The position numbers and the translations under genes were made by a program. A model generated the notes under the pieces. The model had not been told where the DNA came from. It saw nothing but the letters and a program-made list of their open reading frames with translations, and ran no database searches. This document shows, in pieces, positions 44,011 to 51,916 of a DNA stretch of 64,000 bases. The stretch spans positions 1,766,001 through 1,830,000 of the forward strand of contig NZ_CP039456.1 of assembly GCF_006974145.1 (NCBI RefSeq). The letters run 5' to 3'. Each line of letters begins with the position of its first letter. Positions within the stretch are counted from its first letter, which is position 1. The stretch is from Changchengzhania lutea (GTDB lineage Bacteria > Bacteroidota > Bacteroidia > Flavobacteriales > Flavobacteriaceae).

Positions 44011-44997
44011 ATGAAAACAAATTTAAAAGTATCTGTATTTAGAATTGCTTTAATGGCAATATTATCCTTAACCATTTATTCGTTTAATACGGCAAATGTG
44101 GACTTAAATAAAAATGAAGTTAATCTAGAAGAACAAGCAACCTTTCATAAAAATGTAACTGTCAATGGGCTAAACATTTTTTATCGAGAAGCTGGTGATG
44201 TAAACAAGCCAACAATATTATTATTACATGGATATCCAACATCATCGCATATGTTTCGTAATTTAATTACAGACTTGTCTGTTCAGTATCATGTTTTAGC
44301 TCCCGATTATCCTGGATTTGGTAGAAGTGATCAGCCAAAAATGAAAGACTTTGAATATTCATTTGATAATATGGCAAATATTGTAGAAGGCTTTCTAAAA
44401 GAAGTGAAAGTAGAAAAATACAGTATTTATTTAATGGATTATGGTGCTCCAATTGGCTTTAGAATTGCTGCAAAATATCCTGAGAGAGTACAATCGCTGA
44501 TTATTCAAAATGGTAATGCATATGATGAAGGGCTGAAAGACTTCTGGATTCCAATAAAAAAATATTGGAGTGATTATACAATTGAAAACGGTAAGCCATT
44601 AGAAGGTTTTCACTCACCAGATGGCTTAAAATGGCAATATACACATGGTGTGCAAGACACATTAAAAATAAGTCCAGATAACTGGAATATAGATCTACAG
44701 CATTTAACAAGAGAGGAAAATAACGAGATTCAATTAGCAATGTTCTATAGCTACAGAACAAACGTGCCTTTGTATCCAGAATGGCAACAATATTTTAGAG
44801 ATCATCAACCACCAACATTAATTGTTTGGGGAAAGAATGATTATATCTTCCCAGCAGATGGTGCTTATCCTTACAAAAAAGATTTAAAGAACCTAGAATT
44901 TCATTTATTGGACACAGGACATTTTGCTCTTGAAGAAAAAGGAGATGAAATCGCTAACTACATTCTTAAGTTTCTCAAGAAAAATAATATTAAATAA
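44011..44997 (+). CDS. Exported alpha/beta hydrolase (haloalkane dehalogenase/epoxide hydrolase-like)
   Basis: The 328-residue protein has an N-terminal hydrophobic segment (ALMAILSLTIYSFNTA, likely a signal peptide). The hydrolase fold has the oxyanion loop LLLHGYPTSSHMFR, the nucleophile elbow LMDYGAPIGF with Asp at the nucleophile position (~148), an acid in TLIVWGKNDYIFP and the catalytic His in LLDTGHFALEE. An Asp nucleophile is the rule for haloalkane dehalogenases, epoxide hydrolases and fluoroacetate dehalogenases, so it is not a serine esterase. A sequence identical to the TetR operator lies inside the gene (44269). Confidence 0.87.
   Translation: MKTNLKVSVFRIALMAILSLTIYSFNTANVDLNKNEVNLEEQATFHKNVTVNGLNIFYREAGDVNKPTILLLHGYPTSSHMFRNLITDLSVQYHVLAPDYPGFGRSDQPKMKDFEYSFDNMANIVEGFLKEVKVEKYSIYLMDYGAPIGFRIAAKYPERVQSLIIQNGNAYDEGLKDFWIPIKKYWSDYTIENGKPLEGFHSPDGLKWQYTHGVQDTLKISPDNWNIDLQHLTREENNEIQLAMFYSYRTNVPLYPEWQQYFRDHQPPTLIVWGKNDYIFPADGAYPYKKDLKNLEFHLLDTGHFALEEKGDEIANYILKFLKKNNIK
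44269..44282. promoter_or_regulatory. Intragenic copy of the TetR operator
   Basis: ACAGAC-TT-GTCTGT, identical to the operator at 42341, lies inside the hydrolase coding sequence (codes for TDLSV). Flanking bases do not extend the match. It may be a roadblock operator or chance. Confidence 0.4.
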
Positions 44998-45080
44998 TAG
45001 TGTGATTAGTAGTTTTTTATGCCAGTTTGGGTGACAAACAATTGAGATTAATAGCACTACTCAAGCTGGTAATCACACTA
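44998..45080. repeat. 83-bp inverted-repeat element between hydrolase and membrane gene
   Basis: The ends TAGTGTGATTA and TAATCACACTA are exact 11-bp inverted repeats. Inside, CCAGTTTG (left) and CAAGCTGG (right) pair at 7 of 8 positions. It fills nearly the whole intergenic gap and begins at the hydrolase stop. It could be an RNA stem-loop or a tiny MITE-like element; a T-tail for plus-strand termination is absent. Confidence 0.55.
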
Positions 45081-45109
45081 AAAAAGAATCATATAAAAAA
45101 CAAGTAAAA

Positions 45110-45535
45110 ATGAAAATAATAAATTGGAAATACTCAATACTAGCAGGGTTCTTAGGAACAATTCTATTTGACCTTGTCGGATTATTAATAACTGGAAACT
45201 GGTGGGACATTCCTGGTATTTTAGGAGCAAAAACGGGATTAGGTTTAGCTTATGGAGTCATAGGACATTATGGGAACGGAATATTACTCGCCATATTATT
45301 TGCAGGGATAGCGCCTTCTCTATGGGGTCCAAAATGGATTAGACCATTAATTTTTGTAGCTGCTGAGACAGTCGCCTTAGTATGGCTTTTTATGCTTCCT
45401 TTATTAGGAGCTGGAATAGCTGGTACAGATATGTCACCGATGATGCCAGTAATTACATTATTACGTCATTTTGCCTATGCAGTGCCTTTGATCTTTTTAA
45501 TCCAGTATGATTATAAAGCAATTATAAGTAAATAA
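45110..45535 (+). CDS. Small four-helix membrane protein
   Basis: The 141-residue protein has four hydrophobic segments: ILAGFLGTILFDLVGLLI, GYHGNG-like loop then ILLAILFAGIAPSLWG, PLIFVAAETVALVWLFMLPLLGAGIAG and HFAYAVPLIFLIQYDY. It looks like a flavobacterial membrane protein of unknown function; no transporter motif is visible. It is in the TetR-linked cluster after the inverted-repeat element. Confidence 0.7.
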   Translation: MKIINWKYSILAGFLGTILFDLVGLLITGNWWDIPGILGAKTGLGLAYGVIGHYGNGILLAILFAGIAPSLWGPKWIRPLIFVAAETVALVWLFMLPLLGAGIAGTDMSPMMPVITLLRHFAYAVPLIFLIQYDYKAIISK

Positions 45536-45590
45536 AAGCATGGAGTATTAGGAAGTTAAATATTTCTAATACTCCTAAATTTTAATAAGA

Positions 45591-45803
45591 ATGGGACGTC
45601 CAGCAACAAAGCAAAAAGCATTACGAAATGGTTTTTACATCGAAATAAGAAATAAAAATTCGAATACCGGTGTGAAAATTAGAAGAGATAATAAAGAGCA
45701 AATGTTACTTGCTGCCAAGAATTATGAACGAAGTAGAAAAGTTATCCTGTTAGGTGAGATTAAAAACGGGAAATTCATAAACCAATTAAGCACAAATAAA
45801 TAA
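45591..45803 (+). CDS. Short basic hypothetical protein
   Basis: The 70-residue basic protein starts MGRPATKQKALRNGFYIEIRNKNSNTGVKIRRDNKEQM and ends NGKFINQLSTNK. The MGRPATK start recalls AT-hook or DNA-associated small proteins of flavobacteria, but no domain can be assigned. It is preceded by a good spacing from the membrane gene and followed five bases later by the damaged AhpD-like gene. Confidence 0.55.
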   Translation: MGRPATKQKALRNGFYIEIRNKNSNTGVKIRRDNKEQMLLAAKNYERSRKVILLGEIKNGKFINQLSTNK

Positions 45804-45808
45804 AAAAA

Positions 45809-46381
45809 ATGAATACTATTAAAACAATGACTTTAGAGCCAAAAACAATTGAAAATTCTGATTCAATATCTAGTAAAATTCTAAAAACTGCATAGAATGA
45901 AATGGGAATGATTCCCAATATGTATGCAGGTATGGCAAATAACACAGCTTTATTAGAGGGTTATTTTTATGCATACAATTCATTTAGAGCAAATTCAGGA
46001 TTTTCATCTAGAGAGCAAGAAGTTATTTTCCTTTCTGTGGCTTATGAAAATGACTGTGATTATTGTATGGCTGCGCACAGTTTTGTTGCAGACAATTGGA
46101 GTAAAGTACCTGTTGAAGTGACAAATGCTATTAGGAGTAATTCAGAAGTCCCGAATGAAAATCTGAAAGCATTGAGCATCTTTTCTAGACAGATGACAGA
46201 AAAAAGAGGACTTCCTTCCGAAGATGATATTAATAATTTTCTAAGTGCTGGTTATACTGAAGAAAACATTTTAGGAGTAATTTCTGGCATAGGGGTTAAA
46301 ACCATGAGTAATTATTTTAATCATATGTATAAAACAACAGTAGATGAGGCTTTTCAAGGGCGAGCTTGGAAAAAGTCATAA
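45809..46381 (+). pseudogene. Second AhpD-like gene, interrupted by an in-frame TAG
   Basis: The frame starts MNTIKTMTLEPKTIENSDSISSKILKTA, meets TAG at 45893-45895, and continues in the same frame as NEMGMIPNMYAGMANNTALLEGYFYAYNSF. This aligns with the paralogue at 43427 (ILKAVKGKIGMVPNLYATM). The core CDYCMAAHSFVADNW (CxxC-xx-H) is intact. A 159-residue product could start at ATG 45902 but would lack the N-terminus. It is either inactivated or reduced. Confidence 0.7.
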
Positions 46382-46469
46382 TAAGTAAACAAAAAAGAGA
46401 AATCTAATTATCAAATCAAACACTAACTAACTAAATTTTGAAAAATTCAATCATTACAAAAATTTAAAG

Positions 46470-46559
46470 ATGGCAGAAAAGGCTTATTTGAAAGCGATTG
46501 AATTCAATCCAGATTTGAAGTCTTCAATTACAAATGTTGAAGAAAATAAAGGACTATAA
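46470..46559 (+). pseudogene. 29-codon TPR-like remnant
   Basis: The frame MAEKAYLKAIEFNPDLKSSITNVEENKGL resembles one tetratricopeptide repeat end (AYLKAIEFNPDL). It is too short to function alone and is probably the tail of a deleted gene. Confidence 0.4.
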
Positions 46560-46567
46560 AAATTAAC

Positions 46568-47026
46568 ATGAGAACACATATTCATCATATGAAAAAGTGT
46601 ATTGATTTAGGTAAGGAAGCCATGTTGGATGGTAATCCACCTGTTGGATCAATACTGGTAAAGAATGATCAAATAATTGGACTTGGTAAAGAAGCAGGGA
46701 AATCTCTTAATGATGTTACTAAACATGCTGAGATTGAAGCCATAAAAGATGCCCTTGCCAACAGCTATCAATCATTAAGCGACGCCACTCTTTACACAAC
46801 TCATGAACCATGTATCATGTGTTCTTATGTAATAAGACACCACCATATTAAAACCATTGTGTATGGAACAAAATCTAAATATGTTGGCGGTTCAAGCTCG
46901 AGCTTCAAAATATTAGAAACAAATAGTATTCCTGGTTGGAAAAAACCACCAGAACTAATTGAAGGTGTATTAGAAAACGATTGTCTCAAACTTTCTGAAA
47001 CATATAATCTATTAATTAACAAGTAA
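46568..47026 (+). CDS. Nucleoside/cytidine-type deaminase (CDA fold)
   Basis: The 152-residue zinc deaminase has the motifs KHAEIEAIKDAL (HAE, ~58) and TTHEPCIMCSYVI (PCxxC, ~82), with the start MKKCIDLGKEAMLDGNPPVGSILVKN as in guanine deaminase and TadA relatives. The substrate could be guanine, a modified base or a small heterocyclic amine; tRNA editing is less likely for a cargo gene. It is cytosolic and lies in the TetR-linked cluster. Confidence 0.85.
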   Translation: MRTHIHHMKKCIDLGKEAMLDGNPPVGSILVKNDQIIGLGKEAGKSLNDVTKHAEIEAIKDALANSYQSLSDATLYTTHEPCIMCSYVIRHHHIKTIVYGTKSKYVGGSSSSFKILETNSIPGWKKPPELIEGVLENDCLKLSETYNLLINK

Positions 47027-47090
47027 AATATCCAAGTAACATTGTTTGAATGGTAGCAGTGAAAACTTTTTAATAAATAAATAATAAATC

Positions 47091-47708
47091 ATGGCTAAAA
47101 ATTTTGCGGAAATAGCATTTACCGATGCAGTAAAAAAACTGCAGGAACAACATGGAAGTCGCAAGGCTTACGAGCGCATGGAGAAATTCAGCGTGATTGA
47201 TGGATTGACTGAAAATGAAATATCATTTATTAAAAATCAAAACAGTTTTTATTTAGCTTCAATAGGTGTTAAAGCGTTCCCTTATATACAGCATCGCGGC
47301 GGATCAAAGGGATTTTTAAAAGTACTGGACTCTAAGCGAATAGGTTTTATTGATTTTGTAGGAAACAAACAATATGTTTCCGTAGGAAATATGGTAACCA
47401 ATAATAATGTTTCACTTATTATGATAGATTATCCAACGAGAACACGACTTAAAATTTATGCCAAATCTGAAGTCATTGAGCTTAAAGTTAAGCCAGAACT
47501 ATACGAATTGCTAGATTTAGATGATTATAAATTCCGTCCAGAACGCATGATGATATTTCACATTGAAGCCTACGATTGGAATTGTCCTCAACATATTACA
47601 CCTAGATATACTGTTGATGAAATAAATGAAGCTTTTTTACCTCAACAAGAATATATTACCTCATTAGAAGAAGAAATTAAAGTACTAAAAGAAAAAATCA
47701 AATTTTAA
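47091..47708 (+). CDS. Pyridoxamine-5'-phosphate oxidase-like flavin protein
   Basis: The 205-residue protein of the PNPOx-like split-barrel family (YjbR/MSMEG-type) has FIKNQNSFYLASIGVKAFPYIQHRGGSKGFLKVLDSKRIGFIDFVGNKQYVSVGNMVTNNNVSLIMIDYPTRTRLKIYAKSEV, typical of FMN or F420 binding. A coiled C-terminus follows. Members reduce quinones, nitro compounds or heme. It is 12 bases before the gap gene and thus co-transcribed. Confidence 0.87.
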   Translation: MAKNFAEIAFTDAVKKLQEQHGSRKAYERMEKFSVIDGLTENEISFIKNQNSFYLASIGVKAFPYIQHRGGSKGFLKVLDSKRIGFIDFVGNKQYVSVGNMVTNNNVSLIMIDYPTRTRLKIYAKSEVIELKVKPELYELLDLDDYKFRPERMMIFHIEAYDWNCPQHITPRYTVDEINEAFLPQQEYITSLEEEIKVLKEKIKF

Positions 47709-47720
47709 AAATCATATAAG

Positions 47721-48716
47721 ATGAAAATAGCAATCAATGGAATGGGACGTATCGGTAGAGCTGCCCTAAAAGTAATATTAGAGACACCAGAATTAGAATT
47801 AGTAGCTATAAACGATATTGTTTCAGCGGAAAACATTGCGTATTTACTAAAATATGATTCGGTCTATGGAATCTATGAAAAAACAGTTTCATTTGACGAT
47901 AATAGTTTAGTAGTTGATGGCAAAAAAATTAACTATACATCTATGAGGAATCCTGAAGAATTACCTTGGAAAGAGAATCAAATTGATTTGGTTATTGAAG
48001 GTACAGGATTATTTACAACCATTGAAAATGCCGAAAAGCATATCCATGCTGGTGCAAAAACTGTTGTGATTTCCGCACCAACAAGTAGTATTGATGTACC
48101 GACTGTGGTTCATGGTGTTAATTCAGAACAAGGAAATACCAGTGTTTTTTCATGCGCAAGTTGTACCACCAATAATATTAGTCCGGTAGTTGAGATCTTG
48201 GGTCGTAGAATCGGAATTAAAAAAGCAATAATGACCACAGTTCATGCGTATACAGCATCTCAAGGTATTGTAGATGGGCCTTCAAAAAAGAACTTTAGAA
48301 TGGGTCGTGCTGGATCAGTAAATATAGTACCAACTACAACAGGTGCAGCTATTGCAACTACAAAAGCCTTACCTCAATATGCTGGGAAATTTGATGGTGT
48401 TGCTATACGTGTTCCAATTCCTGTAGGATCAATTTCAGATATGACTTTTGTTACAGAGCGAAAAGTTACTGTAGAAGAAGTAAATGCAATCTTAGAAGAA
48501 GAAGCTTCAACATCGCGTTATGCAAAGGTTTTAGATACTACAACAGAGCCAATTGTTTCCTCAGACATCGTTAAGAGTCCTTATGCTTCGGTTGTAGATT
48601 TTGGAATGACAAAAGTTGTGGATGGTGACTTACTAAAAGTCATGGCATGGTATGACAATGAATGGGGATTTACAAATCAAATGATTCGACAAATTTTAGA
48701 AATAAAAAATAATTAG
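47721..48716 (+). CDS. gap: Glyceraldehyde-3-phosphate dehydrogenase, type I
   Basis: The 331-residue protein is complete. It has the NAD site IAINGMGRIGRAALKVI, the active-site Cys in FSCASCTTNNISPV (~150) and its His in TTVHAYTASQ (~175). RAGSVNIVPTTTGAA and the C-terminal WYDNEWGFTNQMI complete the pattern. It oxidises glyceraldehyde-3-phosphate, though a non-phosphorylating or aldehyde-detoxifying role is possible for an accessory copy. GAPDH is a prime target of oxidants and electrophiles, so an extra copy on a stress-type island is meaningful. An additional chromosomal gap gene is expected outside the window. Confidence 0.93.
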   Translation: MKIAINGMGRIGRAALKVILETPELELVAINDIVSAENIAYLLKYDSVYGIYEKTVSFDDNSLVVDGKKINYTSMRNPEELPWKENQIDLVIEGTGLFTTIENAEKHIHAGAKTVVISAPTSSIDVPTVVHGVNSEQGNTSVFSCASCTTNNISPVVEILGRRIGIKKAIMTTVHAYTASQGIVDGPSKKNFRMGRAGSVNIVPTTTGAAIATTKALPQYAGKFDGVAIRVPIPVGSISDMTFVTERKVTVEEVNAILEEEASTSRYAKVLDTTTEPIVSSDIVKSPYASVVDFGMTKVVDGDLLKVMAWYDNEWGFTNQMIRQILEIKNN

Positions 48717-48721
48717 AAATA

Positions 48722-48955
48722 ATGAAACAATTTAATAAAATGGAAAACACAAAAAAACTAATTCAAATTTTAACTCGAATTCAAATCATAAGTAGCATTG
48801 TCTGGGCTATTGTACTTATCGTTTGCTATCAAGTATTGGGTGATACAAATAAGCAGATTAGTCTTATACTTATTTGCGGTTTCTTTCTTGAATTTTTGCT
48901 TATAAGTTCATCTAAAAAGAATTTGAAAAAGCAAATTGTGAAACCCGAAATATAA
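48722..48955 (+). CDS. 77-residue membrane protein
   Basis: It has two hydrophobic segments (IISSIVWAIVLIVCYQVL and ISLILICGFFLEFLLI) with lysine-rich ends. The internal Met at 48740 (MENTKKL) is an equally likely start. It is the last gene before IS copy 2, and its stop is directly at the element's edge, so the 3' end may have been formed or trimmed by the insertion. Function is unknown. Confidence 0.6.
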   Translation: MKQFNKMENTKKLIQILTRIQIISSIVWAIVLIVCYQVLGDTNKQISLILICGFFLEFLLISSSKKNLKKQIVKPEI

Positions 48956-50079
48956 TTATTAATCGTTAGGTTATTTAGTTCTTATAAGATTGTCAGGCAG
49001 CATATCTGGCGTGTCTGTGATGAAAATATTTTTTCACTTGTGGTTTGTCCTTTTTTCTTTTGTTCATAAAATCATTGATATTTTCCTTTAGCTGTTCCTT
49101 GTTGATCGCCCTTTTCTTGCCGATAATATTGGTCTTCAGATCTTGGTTGACGTATTCCTGGGGATTCAGTTCCGGGGAATAGGGCGGGATGAACAATACT
49201 TCGATCTTATCATTGTTCTCCTCTAGCCATTGGTCAAGTTTGATGGTCTTGTGGGCGGGATGGTTATCGGTAATGAAAAATATCTTTTTATTGCTATACT
49301 TTATCATCAGTAGCAAGAACATCTTAAAGACCTCGCTGTTGAAGCCCTTCTCCATCAACATGAACTGCAGATGCCCCCTGTTGCTTATTGCGGAGATCAT
49401 ATTGACCGTGTATCTTTTCCCCGTTGCCTTTATTATAGGCGTTTTTCCTTTAGGGGCATAGCTCTTGCCTGCCTGGTGGTCGCTCCTGCAGCCCGTCTCG
49501 TCCCCAAAGTATATTATCGCTCTTTCTGCCTTTGCCCTTTTTTCTATCGCCGGATATTCTTCCTCCAGCCATTTCCGTACGTTTTCCGGCTTTTGCTCGA
49601 ACGCCTTTCTTATGGGCTTTTGGGGAGTGTACCCCCATTTTTTCAGGTAGCGCCCTACCTGCCAGCGCGACAGCTCGACGCCGAACTTCTGCGATATCAG
49701 CTGCTGTACGGCTTCCCTTGTCCAAAGTCCGAAGGGGAGCTTCAACTGCTCGGGAAGTTTTTCCCTGATAAGTTCCCGCACCTTATGGGCCTGGTCCTTC
49801 TTGAGTTTCATGCCGCCCTGCACACCACGTTTCCTGCTGCACAGCGCGCGCTTGCCGCCGGCCCTGTACCGCGCCCATATCTTGTTTACCGAACGCTCGG
49901 TGATACCGAAAATCTCGGCGGCCTGTCTCTGGGTGCCCAATTTCTTGCGGAGATAATCGGCCACACGCAACCGTGTTTCCTCTTGGGCATCTTGGTTCTT
50001 ACGCTTCTTCACCTTTGTTTTCATACAATAAAGATACGTAAAATTTTCAGAATAAGAACTAATTTATGCTCTTATTAAT
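48956..50079 (-). mobile_element. IS630-type insertion sequence, copy 2 (1,124 bp)
   Basis: It is the same element as at 12896-14019, in opposite orientation and of identical length, with the same end octamers. Inside the island it cut a GNAT gene. The two copies form an inverted pair 35 kb apart that spans the left island border, so recombination between them could invert the tRNA-side segment. Confidence 0.9.
48993..50024 (-). CDS. IS630-family transposase (copy 2)
   Basis: The 343-residue product is identical to that of copy 1, with the same DDE motifs (FGDETG, ITDNHPAH, PELNPQE). No mutation separates the two proteins, which implies very recent transposition. Confidence 0.95.
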   Translation of the reverse strand: MKTKVKKRKNQDAQEETRLRVADYLRKKLGTQRQAAEIFGITERSVNKIWARYRAGGKRALCSRKRGVQGGMKLKKDQAHKVRELIREKLPEQLKLPFGLWTREAVQQLISQKFGVELSRWQVGRYLKKWGYTPQKPIRKAFEQKPENVRKWLEEEYPAIEKRAKAERAIIYFGDETGCRSDHQAGKSYAPKGKTPIIKATGKRYTVNMISAISNRGHLQFMLMEKGFNSEVFKMFLLLMIKYSNKKIFFITDNHPAHKTIKLDQWLEENNDKIEVLFIPPYSPELNPQEYVNQDLKTNIIGKKRAINKEQLKENINDFMNKRKKDKPQVKKYFHHRHARYAA

Positions 50080-50359
50080 AATTATCAGAACGGCTTATGA
50101 CGAATTGCAGAATAAAGGTTTTATGACAGAATTTGTAAGTGGAATAATTGAATGGGCTAAGACTCAATCTGAAATAAAAGTAATTGTTGCTTCAACAGGC
50201 AAAACTAATCCTGCTTCTTTCAAAGTAGTAGCAAAAAATAGTTTCAATAAAATTGGAGAAACTGAGGCATTATTTAATTGGAGATTGTTACTAAACGTGA
50301 AAACAATAACTAATAAAAGTCACAAATTTTATGCGGCTTGTATATGGTTTTTGTTATGA
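50066..50359 (+). pseudogene. 3' fragment of a GNAT N-acetyltransferase, cut by IS copy 2
   Basis: From ~50080 the frame reads RTAYDELQNKGFMTEFVSGIIEWAKTQSEIKVIVASTGKTNPASFKVVAKNSFNKIGETEALFNWRL, the acetyl-CoA-binding and C-terminal part of a RimJ/RimL-type GNAT. The first half is absent from the other side of the element, so a deletion accompanied or followed the insertion. The IS edge supplies an in-frame ATG (50066). The last ~20 residues look unrelated to the family and may reflect a frameshift. Confidence 0.75.
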
Positions 50360-50640
50360 ATTATTGCAGTCAGATAGTTGTAGCATAACTGTCATAACTA
50401 TGCCTTATCTATTTCAAATTCAAAGACAGGATAGTATATACTTTTGATAAATAATTTTAAAACAAAAATAATAATGAATTCAAATACTATTAATTTAAGA
50501 GCTATTAAAAAAAGCGAAAATTGTATACAGATTTAAGGAATATAACAACAGCTAAAAAGATTGCTGAAGGAGTAATATTAACTTTAGAATAAATCTTTTG
50601 AGGTTCAAGTAATTTCAAAAAACTAATTAAATCAAAAAAT
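50360..50640 (+). other. Decayed intergenic region with a possible gene remnant
   Basis: There is no intact frame. Reading across a frame change near 50520, a tail like INLRAIKKSE...TDLRNITTAKKIAEGVILTLE can be recovered (50474-50592). That suggests a broken gene whose family I cannot name. The rest is A/T-rich spacer. Confidence 0.4.
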
Positions 50641-51042
50641 ATGAACACAAAGATATTAATGACAGTAAGTGCGGTTCTTTTAGGAGTTTTAGGAATAGTA
50701 GTCTCATTTTTGCCAGAGGAAATTATGACCTATCTAAATGTTGAATCGAATCCAATTACGCTATTATTGCTTCAACTTTTAAGTGCATTTTATCTTGGAT
50801 TTGGAATTTTAAATTGGATGGCAAAAGGAACTATTATTGGTGGAATTTATAATAGACCTATTGCTATTGGGAATTTAATGCATTTTGGAGTAGGTGCAAT
50901 TGCATTGATAAAAATAATCTCAAGAATACAAATAGGATCAGAAACTATAATAGTTCTAACGGTTTCTTATGTCATTTTAGGGTTATGTTTTGCATATGTT
51001 TTTTTTAATAACCCGAGTAAAGTAAGTGACAAAAAATACTAA
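50641..51042 (+). CDS. Small multi-spanning membrane protein
   Basis: The 133-residue protein has four hydrophobic segments (ILMTVSAVLLGVLGIVVSFLP, ITLLLLQLLSAFYLGFGILNWMAKG, GNLMHFGVGAIALIKII, IIVLTVSYVILGLCFAYVFF). No motif allows a function to be named. It follows the decayed region and precedes a broken serine hydrolase. Confidence 0.65.
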   Translation: MNTKILMTVSAVLLGVLGIVVSFLPEEIMTYLNVESNPITLLLLQLLSAFYLGFGILNWMAKGTIIGGIYNRPIAIGNLMHFGVGAIALIKIISRIQIGSETIIVLTVSYVILGLCFAYVFFNNPSKVSDKKY

Positions 51043-51087
51043 TTATTTGTAATAAAACTGACTAGGAATCATATAAAAGATAATACA

Positions 51088-51432
51088 ATGAAAAATAACA
51101 ATTTAACTTTAATATTAGTATTAATAATCTCAATTTCAGGATATTCTCAGAACCTTGAACAAGAATTCTATCTTTTACTGAGCAAAGATTATCCAACTTC
51201 AGGTCCAGATGCTTCAGCTTTAGTAGCAGTTAATGGAAATATCATCTACAAAAAGGCTTTTGGAAAAGGTAATTTAGAATTAGGTGTAAATATGACACCC
51301 AACAATATATTTGAAATTGGATCAATATCAAAGCACCAATAGTATTTATGGAAGACCTATCAACGCTAAATATGCCGAAGGTTTTACTGTGAATAGATAT
51401 TTGGGAGTGCATAATTTTTTTCAATTGAAATA
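51088..51432 (+). pseudogene. Truncated serine hydrolase (class C beta-lactamase-like)
   Basis: The protein begins with a signal peptide (MKNNNLTLILVLIISISGYSQ) and runs through ALVAVNGNIIYKKAFGKGNLE and IFEIGSISKHQ, where SISK is the SxxK active-site motif. It then stops at once at residue 84. In this family ~300 further residues follow. A short unrelated-frame tail (VNRYLGVHNFF, to 51432) may be the real 3' end after an internal deletion. It is non-functional. Confidence 0.75.
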
Positions 51433-51454
51433 GAATCAATTAAAAAATTAAAAT

Positions 51455-51913
51455 ATGAATCTAATAGATAATCTTAAGAAACATAAACTTGAACTTCCTG
51501 AATTAACAGTTCAGGGAGGTTCTTATGTTTCCGTAAACATAAGGGTAAATATTGCATATGTTGCCATTCAATTTCCTATAAAAAATAAAGTTTATCTCTA
51601 TCAAGGAAAATTAGGCAATAACCTAAGTACTCAAGATGGCTATAAAGCAATGGAACTTTGTGCTTTAAATGTAATAGCACAAATACATGCTAAGATTAGC
51701 TTTGAAAATGTAATTGGATTAAATCATATAGACGCATATTATCAATCTTCTAAAAATTGGGATGATGCTCCTACAGTTGTTAATGGAGCATCTGATGTAT
51801 TTGTTAATATCTTAGAAGAAAAAGGTGAACATTCGAGATCGATTTTTGGTGTTCAAAATTTACCTAGAAATTTCGGTGTTGGTTTAACAGCAACATTTAC
51901 TATAAAAACATAA
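51455..51913 (+). CDS. RidA/YjgF-family protein
   Basis: The 152-residue protein is of the YjgF/RidA-like branch: YVAIQFPIKNKVYLYQGKLGNNLSTQDGYKAMELCALNVIAQIHAKISFENVIGLNHIDAYYQSSKNWDDAPTVVNGASDVFVNIL. RidA deaminates reactive enamines and, under hypochlorous acid stress, acts as a chaperone. The arginine of classical RidA is not evident here, so the substrate may differ. It lies three bases before the metallo-hydrolase gene, in one operon. Confidence 0.85.
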   Translation: MNLIDNLKKHKLELPELTVQGGSYVSVNIRVNIAYVAIQFPIKNKVYLYQGKLGNNLSTQDGYKAMELCALNVIAQIHAKISFENVIGLNHIDAYYQSSKNWDDAPTVVNGASDVFVNILEEKGEHSRSIFGVQNLPRNFGVGLTATFTIKT

Positions 51914-51916
51914 AAA

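Noticed and set aside
12896-50079. Composite transposon formed by the two IS630 copies
   Set aside because: The segment between them includes housekeeping genes and a tRNA, crosses only one island border, and IS630 elements are not known to move such large units. The island is better explained by the integrase and att repeats.
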